Below, piece by piece: positions 1-8,059 of a DNA stretch of 64,000 nt (the stretch's first letter is position 1; every line of letters begins with the position of its first letter). Source of the stretch: JBFWVD01 sp050246915 (GTDB lineage: Bacteria; Actinomycetota; Acidimicrobiia; Acidimicrobiales; Ilumatobacteraceae); the NCBI GenBank assembly GCA_050246915.1, contig JBFWVD010000005.1, forward strand, positions 1-64,000, written 5' to 3'. The notes beneath the pieces are model-generated. The model made no database searches and was not told the DNA's origin. It saw only the letters and a program-made list of their open reading frames with translations. A program made the position numbers and the translations under genes.

Positions 1-204
1 ATGGCCCACTTTCGGGACTGGCCCCCGTCGTCGACCGTTGGCCAGCTCGGTGCCGGCGATTCTCCGACGCTTGTCATGTCGCGATGCCCCGTACCGAGGC
101 ACCGACGCTGAGGCATCGAGGTTTACCTACGCCCATGAACGGATGATGCCCCAACGAGCAAACTGTGTCGAGAGCCCGCCCCGATCGGCTGTTTGGTCGC
201 GGCT

Positions 205-393
205 TCAGTCGCGCTCACCATTGATCATCTCGTCGACTTCCTCGGGAGACATCTGCTTGACGAGCTTCTCGACCTTACGGTCGTACCCGCGGTCATTTGG
301 ATCGTGGCCGGCGTGGGCACGCCGGCCGTACTGACGCATGAACGTGCCGAGGTTCGCTTGAAGCTTCCGCCGGTTCCACGCCATCTCTGCCAT
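205..393 (-). CDS. small hypothetical protein (62 aa)
   Basis: This is a short charged protein that I do not assign to a family. It is Arg/Lys-rich at the N-terminus (NRRKLQANLGTFMRQYGRR). It ends in an acidic helix-like stretch, MSPEEVDEMINGERD, and the composition looks like a real protein rather than a shadow frame. No signal peptide or membrane segment is visible. It lies between the window edge and a membrane-protein remnant, and no clear Shine-Dalgarno precedes its ATG. Nothing convincing was seen at 1-204. Confidence 0.5.
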   Translation of the reverse strand: MAEMAWNRRKLQANLGTFMRQYGRRAHAGHDPNDRGYDRKVEKLVKQMSPEEVDEMINGERD

Positions 394-519
394 GGTGGAC
401 GACCCACGTTTGAAACACCAGCGGATATCGGCGGTTCTCCGCTTGGCACCGGACAGCGCTCCAGCGCCTTGACGACAGCACCGTCGGTTCCGCCGATAGG
501 CCGCTGCGAGCGCAGGTAG

Positions 520-768
520 TCAGAACGCCGCCTTGGGGGGTGACTCGATGCGGTTGAGTGCGGCGAGCATGGCGAGCCCGAGAACTCCCGAGAGCTGACC
601 AAGCCTCCCCTGGGTCTCGGTGAGATCCCGAGTGAAGAACAGCGACTTGACTGCGATAGCAACAAAAGCGGCAGCGACCGCCCACGACACGATCTTGCGA
701 ACCCTGGCGTTTGCCAGAAGCCGTGGTCTCACAGCGACGATGGCGAGCACACCCAGCTCGGCAGAAAT
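520..768 (-). pseudogene. C-terminal remnant of a membrane protein beside the IS
   Basis: The last ~83 codons before the stop read as hydrophobic helices (VSWAVAAAFVAIAVKSLF and LSGVLGLAMLAAL) linked by charged loops. The open frame only continues upstream by running into the IS end at 769. Across the IS, the right flank (2119 onward) carries a TAA in the corresponding frame a few codons away. The missing N-terminus is therefore not simply on the other side. Either an adjacent deletion removed it, or the fragment starts at an internal GTG as a short protein. Function unknown. Confidence 0.4.
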
Positions 769-796
769 TGAAGCGCCCCGGGTTTCGTAGAGGCTC
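769..796 (+). repeat. left terminal inverted repeat of the IS
   Basis: It begins TGAAGCGCCCCGGGT. It matches the reverse complement of the right end at about 24 of 28 positions, and the first 15 bases are identical. Confidence 0.9.
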
Positions 797-808
797 GCTG
801 GTTTGTGT

Positions 809-1735
809 CTACGCCTGGTCGGCGGAGATGGTTTGACGGTAGTGGTCGGCTTCGAACGCGGCGGGTGTCGTGTAGCCGGGGCCGGGTTCGATCTCGCCGT
901 GGAGGCGCCGGTTGTTGAACCAGTCGACGTAGGTGAGGGTGGCGAACTCGACGTCGTCGAGGCCTCGCCACGGTCCTTGCCGGTAGATGAGTTCCCACTT
1001 GTAGAGCCCGTTGAACGACTCGGCCAGGGCGTTGTCGTAGCTGTCGCCCTTGGACCCGACCGACGCGACGATCTCGTTGTCGGCCAAGCGTTCGCTGTAT
1101 CGCACGCTGAGATATTGAACGCCCCTGTCGCTGTGATGGACCAGATGCGACAGGTCCGCACCGGCGCGTTGACGGTTGAAGATCGCCATCTCGAGCGCGT
1201 CGATGGCGAGGTCGCTGCGCAGCGATCGTGATGCCTGCCAGCCGACGATCATGCGGGAAAACACGTCGATGATGAACGCCACGTAGACCCAGCCCGAGTG
1301 GGTCTTGACGTAGGTGAGATCGGCGACCCACAACCGGTTCGGAGTCGACGCGGTGAACTTGCGTTCGACCAAGTCGGCGGGCCGGTCGAGCCGATCATCG
1401 CCTTCGGTGGTCCGCACCCACAGCCGGCCCCGCCGACAGCCCTGCAAGCCCATGTCGCCCATCAACCGTTCAACGGTGCAGCGGGCAACACGGACGCCGT
1501 CTTTGTTTAACTGGTCCCACACCTTGTCCGCGCCGTACACGGCAAGGTTCTGCTCCCACACCCGCAGGATCTCCGGTTTCAGCTCGGCGTCGCGGATCGA
1601 CCGGGCCGACGGGGGCCGCTTCTTCGCGGCGTGATAGGTGGACGGGGCGATCCCCAACATCTCAGCGATCGGCTCGATACCCCAACGCAGCTGGCCGCTG
1701 CGCTGATCCTTGTGCTCGTCGATGAACCGGATCAC
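809..1735 (-). CDS. IS3-family transposase OrfB (integrase core)
   Basis: This is the catalytic subunit of an IS6110-like transposase. An N-terminal HTH_21-type region is followed by an rve integrase core. The DDE residues lie in WVADLTY, HHSDRGVQY and NALAESFNG, and all are present. The 308-aa length is normal. The GTG start overlaps the orfA stop (GTGA), in the -1 frame relative to orfA. Translation could occur by coupling at this overlap or by -1 frameshifting to give an OrfAB fusion, which is usual for the family. No canonical A-rich slippery heptamer is obvious near the overlap. Confidence 0.95.
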   Translation of the reverse strand: MIRFIDEHKDQRSGQLRWGIEPIAEMLGIAPSTYHAAKKRPPSARSIRDAELKPEILRVWEQNLAVYGADKVWDQLNKDGVRVARCTVERLMGDMGLQGCRRGRLWVRTTEGDDRLDRPADLVERKFTASTPNRLWVADLTYVKTHSGWVYVAFIIDVFSRMIVGWQASRSLRSDLAIDALEMAIFNRQRAGADLSHLVHHSDRGVQYLSVRYSERLADNEIVASVGSKGDSYDNALAESFNGLYKWELIYRQGPWRGLDDVEFATLTYVDWFNNRRLHGEIEPGPGYTTPAAFEADHYRQTISADQA

Positions 1736-2067
1736 TTCGTGGACTGGCGGTCGAGCTCCGCCCCGAAGAAATGCGCTGCGGCCTTCAAGATGTCGTTGGC
1801 TCGACGCAGCTCAGCGTTCTCACGCTTCAACCGCTTCAACTCAGCCAACTCTTCGGTCGTCGCGCCGGGCCGGCGACCGGCATCTTTCTCGGCCTGACGG
1901 ACCCACAATCTGACGGTCTCGGCCTTCGGGCCACGACCCGCGCCGCCGAGCTTGTCGGCGACGGAGCAGATCGCTTCCCACTGCGACCCGTACTCGTGCT
2001 GATGATCCAGGACCATCCTCACCGCACGATCGCGCAGCTCCTCCGGGTACTTCCCATTCCTTGGCAT
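1732..2067 (-). CDS. IS3-family transposase OrfA (DNA-binding)
   Basis: This 111-aa protein carries the HTH of the IS6110 group: YPEELRDRAVRMV, then AETVRLWVRQAEKDAG. A leucine-zipper-like stretch follows (LAELKRLKRENAELRRAN), used to dimerise and bind the terminal repeats. The ATG at 2067 is chosen because a purine-rich AAGGATGGAG precedes it and the length then matches IS6110 OrfA (108 aa). An upstream in-frame ATG at 2100 would lie close to the terminal repeat. Confidence 0.9.
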   Translation of the reverse strand: MPRNGKYPEELRDRAVRMVLDHQHEYGSQWEAICSVADKLGGAGRGPKAETVRLWVRQAEKDAGRRPGATTEELAELKRLKRENAELRRANDILKAAAHFFGAELDRQSTK

Positions 2068-2090
2068 GACTCCATCCTTCTCAAAGGTTG

Positions 2091-2118
2091 GAACCTCCAC
2101 CAGACCCGGGGCGCTTCA
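2091..2118 (-). repeat. right terminal inverted repeat of the IS
   Basis: Read on the reverse strand it begins TGAAGCGCCCCGGGT and pairs with the left repeat at 769-796. It sits just upstream of orfA, so the orfA promoter probably lies in or beside it. Confidence 0.9.
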
Positions 2119-2276
2119 ATCCGAGCGGTTCCGCGCCTTTAGTGACCGGGTCCACGAGTCCAGGAGCGAGAGATCCACAGCCCCAGCCTACTAGACCCGT
2201 TATACGGTGTTCGAGCGCTGTGCAAGCTCCTCCGGCGGTCTTGAGGAGGCGGAAATCCTTGTGCTGCAACGGTTTG

Positions 2277-2350
2277 CGCCCCCGGCAAGATTCGAACTTG
2301 CGACCGTCGGATTAGAAGTCCGGTGCTCTATCCAGCTGAGCTACAGGGGC
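2277..2350 (-). tRNA. tRNA-Arg (anticodon TCT)
   Basis: The reverse strand folds as a full cloverleaf. A 7-bp acceptor stem pairs GCCCCTG with CGGGGGC, with one U-G pair. The D-arm is TAGCTCAGCTGGATAGAGCA. The anticodon stem-loop is CGGACTTCTAATCCG, giving anticodon TCT, and the T-arm contains GTTCGAATC. CCA is not encoded: the discriminator G is followed by CAA. It reads the rare AGA codon in this GC-rich genome. The IS lies about 160 bp downstream. Confidence 0.95.
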
Positions 2351-2481
2351 CTGTCGTAGGACGTTGGCAGGTTAGGCGACCTGAGGCAACTCAGATCCGC
2401 TCGTCGGTCAGGACCGACAGCCGGCGCGCGCTCGGTCCAAAGGCCGGTCGGGGTGCCTGCGCTCCCTATCATCGCCGGATC

Positions 2482-3165
2482 GTGATCGAGTCGACGCCAT
2501 GGAACGCTTTCGCTCCCGAGACAGTCGACCTGCGTCTTACCTCGGTCGTGGAGCGGTGCCGGGCGTTCCGGCCCCCGGTGCGCAGTGAACATCGGTACTT
2601 CGAGGTCGACGATCCGAAGCCGTCAGCCGTGGCCATCCCACTCATCGAGCGCGGTGGTGTTGCCTCGCTCGTGATCACCAAGCGACCCGGCACGATGAGC
2701 CATGGTGGCGACTGGGTCTTTCCCGGTGGGCGAACCGATGTGGGCGTTGACGTCGATACGCGGCACACCGCCCTGCGGGAGCTCCACGAGGAGCTCGGCG
2801 TGCCGATGCACAGCATCGACATGGTGGGGCAGCTCGACACCCACGGTCCCATCATCTCCGGCCTCATAGTCGACTCGTTCGTTGCTGTTCTCGACGCAGG
2901 CGTGGAGATGCACCCCAATCACCGTGAAGTAGCCGAGGTGGCCTTCATCAATCTGGTGGACATCTTCGACCCGAGCCGGTGGTATGCGAGCAACGACTAC
3001 CCGATGTCAACGGGTCAGCGACTCCCGAAGCCGCAAGGAGCGCGAATCGAATCGGCAATGGCTATGGCGCTGCCGTTCTTCCGGATCACCGACGATGACG
3101 TGGCGTGGGGACTGTCGGCGAGGATCCTGCTGAACCTCGCCCTCAACCTGCACGGCCAAGCGTGA
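2482..3165 (+). CDS. Nudix hydrolase, CoA-pyrophosphatase (NudL)-like
   Basis: A 227-aa Nudix protein. Residues 66-107 follow the NudL pattern: VITKRPGTMSHGGDWVFPGG, then D, then TALRELHEELGV, which supplies the metal-binding REL-EE core. The first Glu of the generic Nudix box is not conserved, as is common in this subgroup. Likely activity is hydrolysis of CoA or a related nucleoside diphosphate derivative. The GTG at 2482 is preferred because the open frame upstream runs into tRNA-Arg. A paralogue at 36306 shares the segment VGQLD(T/S)HGPI. Confidence 0.8.
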   Translation: MIESTPWNAFAPETVDLRLTSVVERCRAFRPPVRSEHRYFEVDDPKPSAVAIPLIERGGVASLVITKRPGTMSHGGDWVFPGGRTDVGVDVDTRHTALRELHEELGVPMHSIDMVGQLDTHGPIISGLIVDSFVAVLDAGVEMHPNHREVAEVAFINLVDIFDPSRWYASNDYPMSTGQRLPKPQGARIESAMAMALPFFRITDDDVAWGLSARILLNLALNLHGQA

Positions 3166-3247
3166 TGCGCCATCGCCGACACTCGTACCGCTGATCGCAC
3201 GCCACAATCCTCTGTGCGCGAGGCCCGATCGGGCGCATCATCGAGCT

Positions 3248-4216
3248 ATGACCAATCGGCTCTGGTGTGCTGCGGTTCTCGCACTTGCTTCGCTCGTGTC
3301 CTGCGGGTCCGATGGCGACGATGCCACCGTAGTGACCACTGACCCGTCGCTCTCGACGACTACGTCGTCGGTGCCCGCAACGGCGCCATCAACGACCTCG
3401 GCCTCAACGACCTCGGTTCCGGCGACGTCGGTCCCAGTGACCACATCGGCGCCAACGACCACATCAGCGAAGAAGACCACGATCGACACGATCGTGTACC
3501 TCGTACGCGGTGAGCGCATCGCCACGGTCGCTCGGACCGTCGTGCTGCCTGCATCGTCGAGCGGCAGCCGAGCCGACGTGATCGCCGCGCAGATCGCGGC
3601 GCTGGCGCAGGGGCCCACCAGCGACGAGACGGCGTTGGGCTTCTCGTCAGCCGTGCCGGCTGTGACGATGGTGCGTTCGATCGCCATCACCGACACCACT
3701 GCCAACATCGACCTCTCGAGCGGATTCGCGTCCGGCGGTGGATCGCTGTCGATGACGCTGCGCTGGACGCAGCTCGTCTACACGGTCACCTCCAACACCG
3801 GCATCGCCGGGGTTTCGCTGTCCATCGATGGACAACCGACCACCGCGCTCGGTGGTGAAGGTCTCATGATCGGTTCGCCCCAGACACGGGCCGACCTCGA
3901 GCTCACGGACGCGGTCCCGCTCATCCTTGTCGAAAGCCCCCTGCCGTTCGCGGCCATCAGCTCGCCACTCCACCTGACCGGATCGTCGAACACCTTCGAA
4001 GCGACGGCACGGATACTGGTCACCGCGAGCGACGGCACGGTAATGCTCGATACCAACTTCATGGCGTCGTGTGGCACGGGATGTCGGGGCACGTTCGATG
4101 AACGGTTCTCGTTGAGTTCCAAGTCGGCCGGCCCAGCAACGGTGACGGTGTACGAGTCCTCGCCAAAGGATGGAGAACCGATCAACGTCGTCACCTTCCC
4201 GGTGACGGTGACGTGA
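3248..4216 (+). CDS. lipoprotein with GerMN and Gmad2-like domains
   Basis: A secreted lipoprotein with a signal peptide ending in the lipobox LVSC (Cys19). A low-complexity Thr/Ser/Pro/Ala linker (about 25-75) follows. Next is a GerMN-type domain (about 80-210) with the typical region starting TIVYLVRGERI, and then a Gmad2 immunoglobulin-like domain (about 225-320; SPLHLTGSSNTFEATARI). Such proteins are predicted to bind cell-wall components. The ATG follows a 82-bp gap after the Nudix gene. The exact ligand is unknown. Confidence 0.8.
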   Translation: MTNRLWCAAVLALASLVSCGSDGDDATVVTTDPSLSTTTSSVPATAPSTTSASTTSVPATSVPVTTSAPTTTSAKKTTIDTIVYLVRGERIATVARTVVLPASSSGSRADVIAAQIAALAQGPTSDETALGFSSAVPAVTMVRSIAITDTTANIDLSSGFASGGGSLSMTLRWTQLVYTVTSNTGIAGVSLSIDGQPTTALGGEGLMIGSPQTRADLELTDAVPLILVESPLPFAAISSPLHLTGSSNTFEATARILVTASDGTVMLDTNFMASCGTGCRGTFDERFSLSSKSAGPATVTVYESSPKDGEPINVVTFPVTVT

Positions 4217-4243
4217 TCTGACCGATCGCACGCATCACATCGA

Positions 4244-4260
4244 GACGCCCAGCGGGCGTC
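4244..4260 (+). terminator. short hairpin after the GerMN lipoprotein gene
   Basis: GACGCCC-AGC-GGGCGTC is a perfect 7-bp stem with a 3-nt loop, 28 nt after the stop. No clear T-run follows, so it is at best a weak terminator. Confidence 0.35.
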
Positions 4261-4337
4261 AACTGATCTTGCGCCCCCGACGTCAAGGCCGTGTCGTCGA
4301 TGACCGATACTGAACGGCATCGACTCGGGAGGCTCAC

Positions 4338-6230
4338 ATGAAGCTGTTTCGCGCACTCATCGCTGCTCTGGCTCTGGCCACGGTCCTGTCCGCCACGGTG
4401 ATCGGATCCTCAGCGGCATCGGCGGCGCCGCTGCATCCCGTGGTCGCCATCGCATCGACACCGTCGGGTACGGGCTACTGGATCGTCCGCGACGACGGCG
4501 CAGTGTTCCCCTTCGGTGACGCCATCGCGGCGGGGTCGCTCGTTGGTCGCCCGTTGAACGGGCCGATACTCGGCATCGCCCCCACCCCATCGGGCAACGG
4601 ATACTGGCTCATCGGACAAGACGGCGGCATCTTCTCCTTCGGCGATGCCGCCTTCTTCGGATCCACCGGCGGGATGCGTCTCAACGCTCCGATCTTGGCG
4701 ATGATGCCCACCCCGACCGGCAAGGGTTACTGGTTGCTCGCCAGCGACGGTGGGATCTTCTCCTTCGGTGATGCTGCGTTCTACGGATCCACCGGCGGCA
4801 TGCGTCTCAACGCACCGGTGATCGGGGGAGCACCCACGCCGACCGGTCGCGGCTATTGGCTCGTCGCGGCCGACGGCGGAGTCTTCAGCTTCGGCGACGC
4901 GCAGTTCTTCGGCAGCACCGGATCGCTCCGCCTCAACCAGCCCATCGTCGCCATGTCGAGCGATCCGTCGGGTCTGGGCTATCGCTTCGTCGCCTCCGAC
5001 GGGGGAGTGTTCAACTTCGGTGCTCCCTCGTTCGGTTCCGGAGTCGGTCGCGTCAGTGACAGCGTCGTCGCCATGGCCGCTCGTCCCCAGGGCGACGGGT
5101 ACTGGCTCACCACCGACCGCGGCGACGTCGTGGCCCTCGGCGCCGCTACCGCACTCGGCTCGCTCGGTGCCGATCTCGATTCGCTCCGCGTGAGTGTCAA
5201 CCCCGCTTTCACCGGGTTGAGCGCCCCGACCGCGATGGTGACCAAGCCAGGCACGCGTGACATGTACGTGACGGAGAAGGCGGGTCGGGTTCGGGTGATC
5301 CGCGATGGGGTACTGGACCCGACACCCGTGTTGACGATCGATCCCTCCCTCATCACCGCTGCCGGCGAGCGTGGCCTGCTGAGCATGACGTTCAATGCAG
5401 ACGGCAGTCGGGTTTATCTCTTGCGCACCGCGGCCGATGGAGATGTGATGGTCGAGGAGTACATGACGACGGCAGGCTCGTTCGTCGGCGCGAGCCGACG
5501 GACGGTTCTCACCGCCGAGCACTCGACCTATCCCAATCACAACGGTGGGCACCTCGTATGGGGCCCTGATGGGCATCTGTGGATCTCGATCGGTGACGGC
5601 GGCGGCGCCGGCGATCCGCTCGGCAATGGCCAGAACACGGGCACATTCCTCGGCAAGGTCCTGCGCATCGATCCGCTGCCTTCCGGGGCATCGCCATACA
5701 CCATCCCCGCTGACAACCCGTTCGTGGGTCAGTCCGGCAAGGCCCCCGAGGTGGTGGCCTACGGCCTGCGCAACCCATGGCGGTTCACCTTCGATCGACT
5801 CACCGGCGACCTGTGGATCGCCGATGTGGGCCAGGGATCGCGTGAAGAGATCGATCTCGACACCGCCCCAGTCACGCTGGGCACCAACTACGGGTGGCCG
5901 TTGTACGAGGGCTCACAGCGATACTCGGGCAACAACCCGAGCGGCGCGGCCTTGCCGATCTTCGACTATCCCCACGCCAACGGTGACTGCTCGATCAGCG
6001 GTGGCGTTGTCTACCGCGGCACGGCGATGCCGAAGGCCGACGGCGTGTACTTCTACGGCGACTTCTGCACCGGACGCATCGGCGCGCTGCGTCAGCGCGA
6101 CGCGGTCGCGGTCGACCACGTCGGTTCGATCGCCAACGTCGCGTCGATCGTGTCATTCACGCAAGGGGTCGACGACGCGCTCTACGCGGTGTCGTCCTCG
6201 GGAACCATCTGGCGATTGACCGTCGGGTGA
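4338..6230 (+). CDS. secreted GYW-repeat protein fused to a glucose/sorbosone dehydrogenase-like beta-propeller
   Basis: A 630-aa exported protein. A signal peptide (1-29, ending SAASAAP) is followed by four regular 42-aa repeats (44-211) of the form GxGYW-DGGxFSFGDA-FGS-LNAPI, then two degenerate ones to about 291. From about residue 300 the protein matches PQQ-dependent glucose/sorbosone dehydrogenases: VTKPGTRDMYVTEKAGRVRV, PNHNGGHLVWGPDGHLWISI and GLRNPWRFTFD. The conserved His in HNGGH is compatible with catalysis. The repeats probably mediate surface or carbohydrate binding. Substrate and cofactor are unverified. Confidence 0.8.
   Translation: MKLFRALIAALALATVLSATVIGSSAASAAPLHPVVAIASTPSGTGYWIVRDDGAVFPFGDAIAAGSLVGRPLNGPILGIAPTPSGNGYWLIGQDGGIFSFGDAAFFGSTGGMRLNAPILAMMPTPTGKGYWLLASDGGIFSFGDAAFYGSTGGMRLNAPVIGGAPTPTGRGYWLVAADGGVFSFGDAQFFGSTGSLRLNQPIVAMSSDPSGLGYRFVASDGGVFNFGAPSFGSGVGRVSDSVVAMAARPQGDGYWLTTDRGDVVALGAATALGSLGADLDSLRVSVNPAFTGLSAPTAMVTKPGTRDMYVTEKAGRVRVIRDGVLDPTPVLTIDPSLITAAGERGLLSMTFNADGSRVYLLRTAADGDVMVEEYMTTAGSFVGASRRTVLTAEHSTYPNHNGGHLVWGPDGHLWISIGDGGGAGDPLGNGQNTGTFLGKVLRIDPLPSGASPYTIPADNPFVGQSGKAPEVVAYGLRNPWRFTFDRLTGDLWIADVGQGSREEIDLDTAPVTLGTNYGWPLYEGSQRYSGNNPSGAALPIFDYPHANGDCSISGGVVYRGTAMPKADGVYFYGDFCTGRIGALRQRDAVAVDHVGSIANVASIVSFTQGVDDALYAVSSSGTIWRLTVG
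4467..5210 (+). repeat. 126-bp in-frame tandem repeats (GYW/FGDA units)
   Basis: Four consecutive 126-bp units start at 4467, 4593, 4719 and 4845, followed by two diverged units. Units two and three are very similar at nucleotide level (both contain GGATCCACCGGCGG). This suggests recent duplication or gene conversion within the coding sequence. Confidence 0.8.
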
Positions 6231-6244
6231 CGAGATGAGGACCA

Positions 6245-7981
6245 GTGCACACCATCGATAGGTCTTCGCCGCGTGGGCGCTTCTCGATGATGTTCACTGG
6301 TCTTGCTGCTCTGGCGGTCATCGCCGTGGCCATGACGACATCCGTGGCGGCGAGCGGCAGCGACTCCGTCGTGCGAGCCGCGGGCGGACACAGCCTCTAC
6401 GTGATCACCGATTCGGTGGTGCTCGGCGCCGAGAAGCAGATCACCTCCACGTTCTCCGCACACGGCTGGGACGTCACCGTCGAGGGGCTCCCCGGATTGA
6501 ACCTCGAGAACGCAACCGAGGCCCTGGCGTCGCGTCGCGACACGATCGGCGACAACGTCGTGGTCGCGCTCGGACACAACGAAGCGCCGAACCGCGCCGC
6601 TCTGGCTTCGAACCTCGATTCGATGATGCAGGCGCTCGATGGCGTCCCCAACATCGTGTGGGTCAAGCTGCGCGACGTCAGGGCTGAAGACGTCAGCGCT
6701 CGTGGTTGGCAGCGGATCGCCGGGTATCGCAACACCTTCGCCATCGTGAACGAGGAGCTCGAACGGCTGGCCGATCGTTGGCCGCAGCTGGTGCTTGCCG
6801 ATTGGACATCGGTCGCGTACCGCTCCGGCATCTCCTATGACGCCATCCATCTGAACCCGCTCGGTGGCCAACTCATGGCCGACCTGTTGTGGCGAGAGAT
6901 GAACGGCTTCAACCGTCCGCGTCCGGACGAAGTGGTGCGAGTGTCGCTGGCCAACAGTGCGTCCCGCCCGCCACAGGGCGGCTCGGCGGTGCTGAACGTG
7001 ACGGTCACCGAGCCCAATCGCGGCGGGTTCATCACGGCCTGGCCGTGCGATGAGCCACGTCCCGCCACATCGAACGTCAACTTCACGAGCGGCCGCACCG
7101 TCGCGAACCTGGTCATCGTGAGACCGAGTGCTACTGGTGAAGTGTGCCTGGCTTCGTCGGTCCGGGCCCACGTCGTCGCCGATCTCCAAGGTTGGCTCCC
7201 CAGCGGTGCCGGTTTCGATCCGGAGCCTCCGGCCCGTCTACTGGACACACGCACGAGCGCCGATCGTCAACGACTGTTGCCGGGGTCGGTGTTCGCGCTC
7301 GACGTCGGCGCACCCGGCCGGACCTTGGCGTTGAACATGACCGTCACCGAACCAACGGGCGATGGCTTCGTCACCGCTTGGCCGTGCGACGAGTCACGCC
7401 CGCCGACCTCGAACCTCGACTATCTCGCCGATCAGACCGTGGCGAACCTCGTGTTCGTCCGCTCGTCCGGAGACGGGCGGATCTGCATGGCGGTGCATGC
7501 GCCTGCGCATGTCGTCATCGATCGTTTCGGGTCGTTCGCCGACGGCACCACAGCCACCGACACCGAACGCCTCTTCGACAGCCGCCTCGCGGCACTGCCC
7601 GTCGGGCCGTCATCGATCACCGAGATCTACGTGCCCGGTCCGATCAACGCGGCCAGCAGTGCAGTCGAGCCCGGCTCGGTGGCCGTGGACGTCACGGCGG
7701 TGGGCGCAGCCGACCCCGGCTTCATCACGGTCTATCCGTGCGGGCAGCCGATGCCGACCGCGTCGAACCTCAACGTGATGCCCGGGGTTTCCGTGGTCGG
7801 CAATCTGGCGATCTCACCCATCGGACAAGACGGCCGCATCTGTGTCTTCAGCCAGGTGGCGACCGATCTGGTCGTCGATCTGGTGGCCTCGATGGGGGTC
7901 CCGTCGGTTGGCGACTCCGACGCGGCCTTGGAACCGATGGTGGCCACGCGGGTGCTCGACACCCGTGACCGTGTCGCTTGA
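6245..7981 (+). CDS. secreted SGNH-like protein with three C-terminal WPC repeats
   Basis: A 578-aa exported protein. A hydrophobic signal or anchor (FTGLAALAVIAVAMT) precedes an SGNH-hydrolase-like domain (about 48-225). That domain has YVITDSV where GDS is expected and a late YDAIHLNPLGG that fits the Asp-x-x-His block. Three repeats of about 105 aa follow, each with TVTEP-GFITAWPC-SN and a second Cys (VCLA, ICMA, ICVF), ending near RLLDTR. The paired cysteines may form disulphides. The start could be GTG 6245 or ATG 6287. It lies 14 bp after the GYW-repeat gene, probably cotranscribed. Confidence 0.65.
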   Translation: MHTIDRSSPRGRFSMMFTGLAALAVIAVAMTTSVAASGSDSVVRAAGGHSLYVITDSVVLGAEKQITSTFSAHGWDVTVEGLPGLNLENATEALASRRDTIGDNVVVALGHNEAPNRAALASNLDSMMQALDGVPNIVWVKLRDVRAEDVSARGWQRIAGYRNTFAIVNEELERLADRWPQLVLADWTSVAYRSGISYDAIHLNPLGGQLMADLLWREMNGFNRPRPDEVVRVSLANSASRPPQGGSAVLNVTVTEPNRGGFITAWPCDEPRPATSNVNFTSGRTVANLVIVRPSATGEVCLASSVRAHVVADLQGWLPSGAGFDPEPPARLLDTRTSADRQRLLPGSVFALDVGAPGRTLALNMTVTEPTGDGFVTAWPCDESRPPTSNLDYLADQTVANLVFVRSSGDGRICMAVHAPAHVVIDRFGSFADGTTATDTERLFDSRLAALPVGPSSITEIYVPGPINAASSAVEPGSVAVDVTAVGAADPGFITVYPCGQPMPTASNLNVMPGVSVVGNLAISPIGQDGRICVFSQVATDLVVDLVASMGVPSVGDSDAALEPMVATRVLDTRDRVA

Positions 7982-8047
7982 CTGGCCGATCAGTGAGTTC
8001 AGTCGACGTGCACTGACCCTTTACGGTGGACGGCTCATGCCATCTAC

Positions 8048-8059
8048 AAGGAGGTGATC
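8048..8059 (+). promoter_or_regulatory. full-length Shine-Dalgarno of homospermidine synthase
   Basis: AAGGAGGTGATC is complementary to the entire 3' tail of typical 16S rRNA (GATCACCTCCTT). It places the start at GTG 8060 rather than at GTG 8054, which lies inside the SD itself. Confidence 0.8.

Larger units (their letters stand above)
769..2118 (-). mobile_element. IS3-family insertion sequence, IS51/IS6110-like group, intact
   Basis: A 1350-bp element is bounded by 28-bp terminal inverted repeats beginning TGAAGCGCCCCGG. Length and termini closely resemble IS6110 (about 1355 bp, TGAACCGCCCCGG ends). It encodes OrfA and OrfB on the reverse strand with an intact DDE triad, so it could be active. 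No clean 3-bp target duplication is present: the flanks are AAT on the left and ATC on the right, sharing only AT. This suggests rearrangement next to an end, or loss of the duplication. Confidence 0.92.

Noticed and set aside
1735..1790. Programmed -1 frameshift heptamer for OrfAB
   Set aside because: The ATTTCTT run in this region is not a canonical slippery heptamer. A GTGA overlap explains OrfB translation, so I do not claim frameshifting.
2323..2481. Longer N-terminus for the first Nudix gene
   Set aside because: It overlaps tRNA-Arg, and the translated part has no resemblance to the family. GTG 2482 is preferred.
4467..5210. CRISPR-like array from regular repeats
   Set aside because: The 126-bp units are in-frame protein-coding repeats with no spacers.
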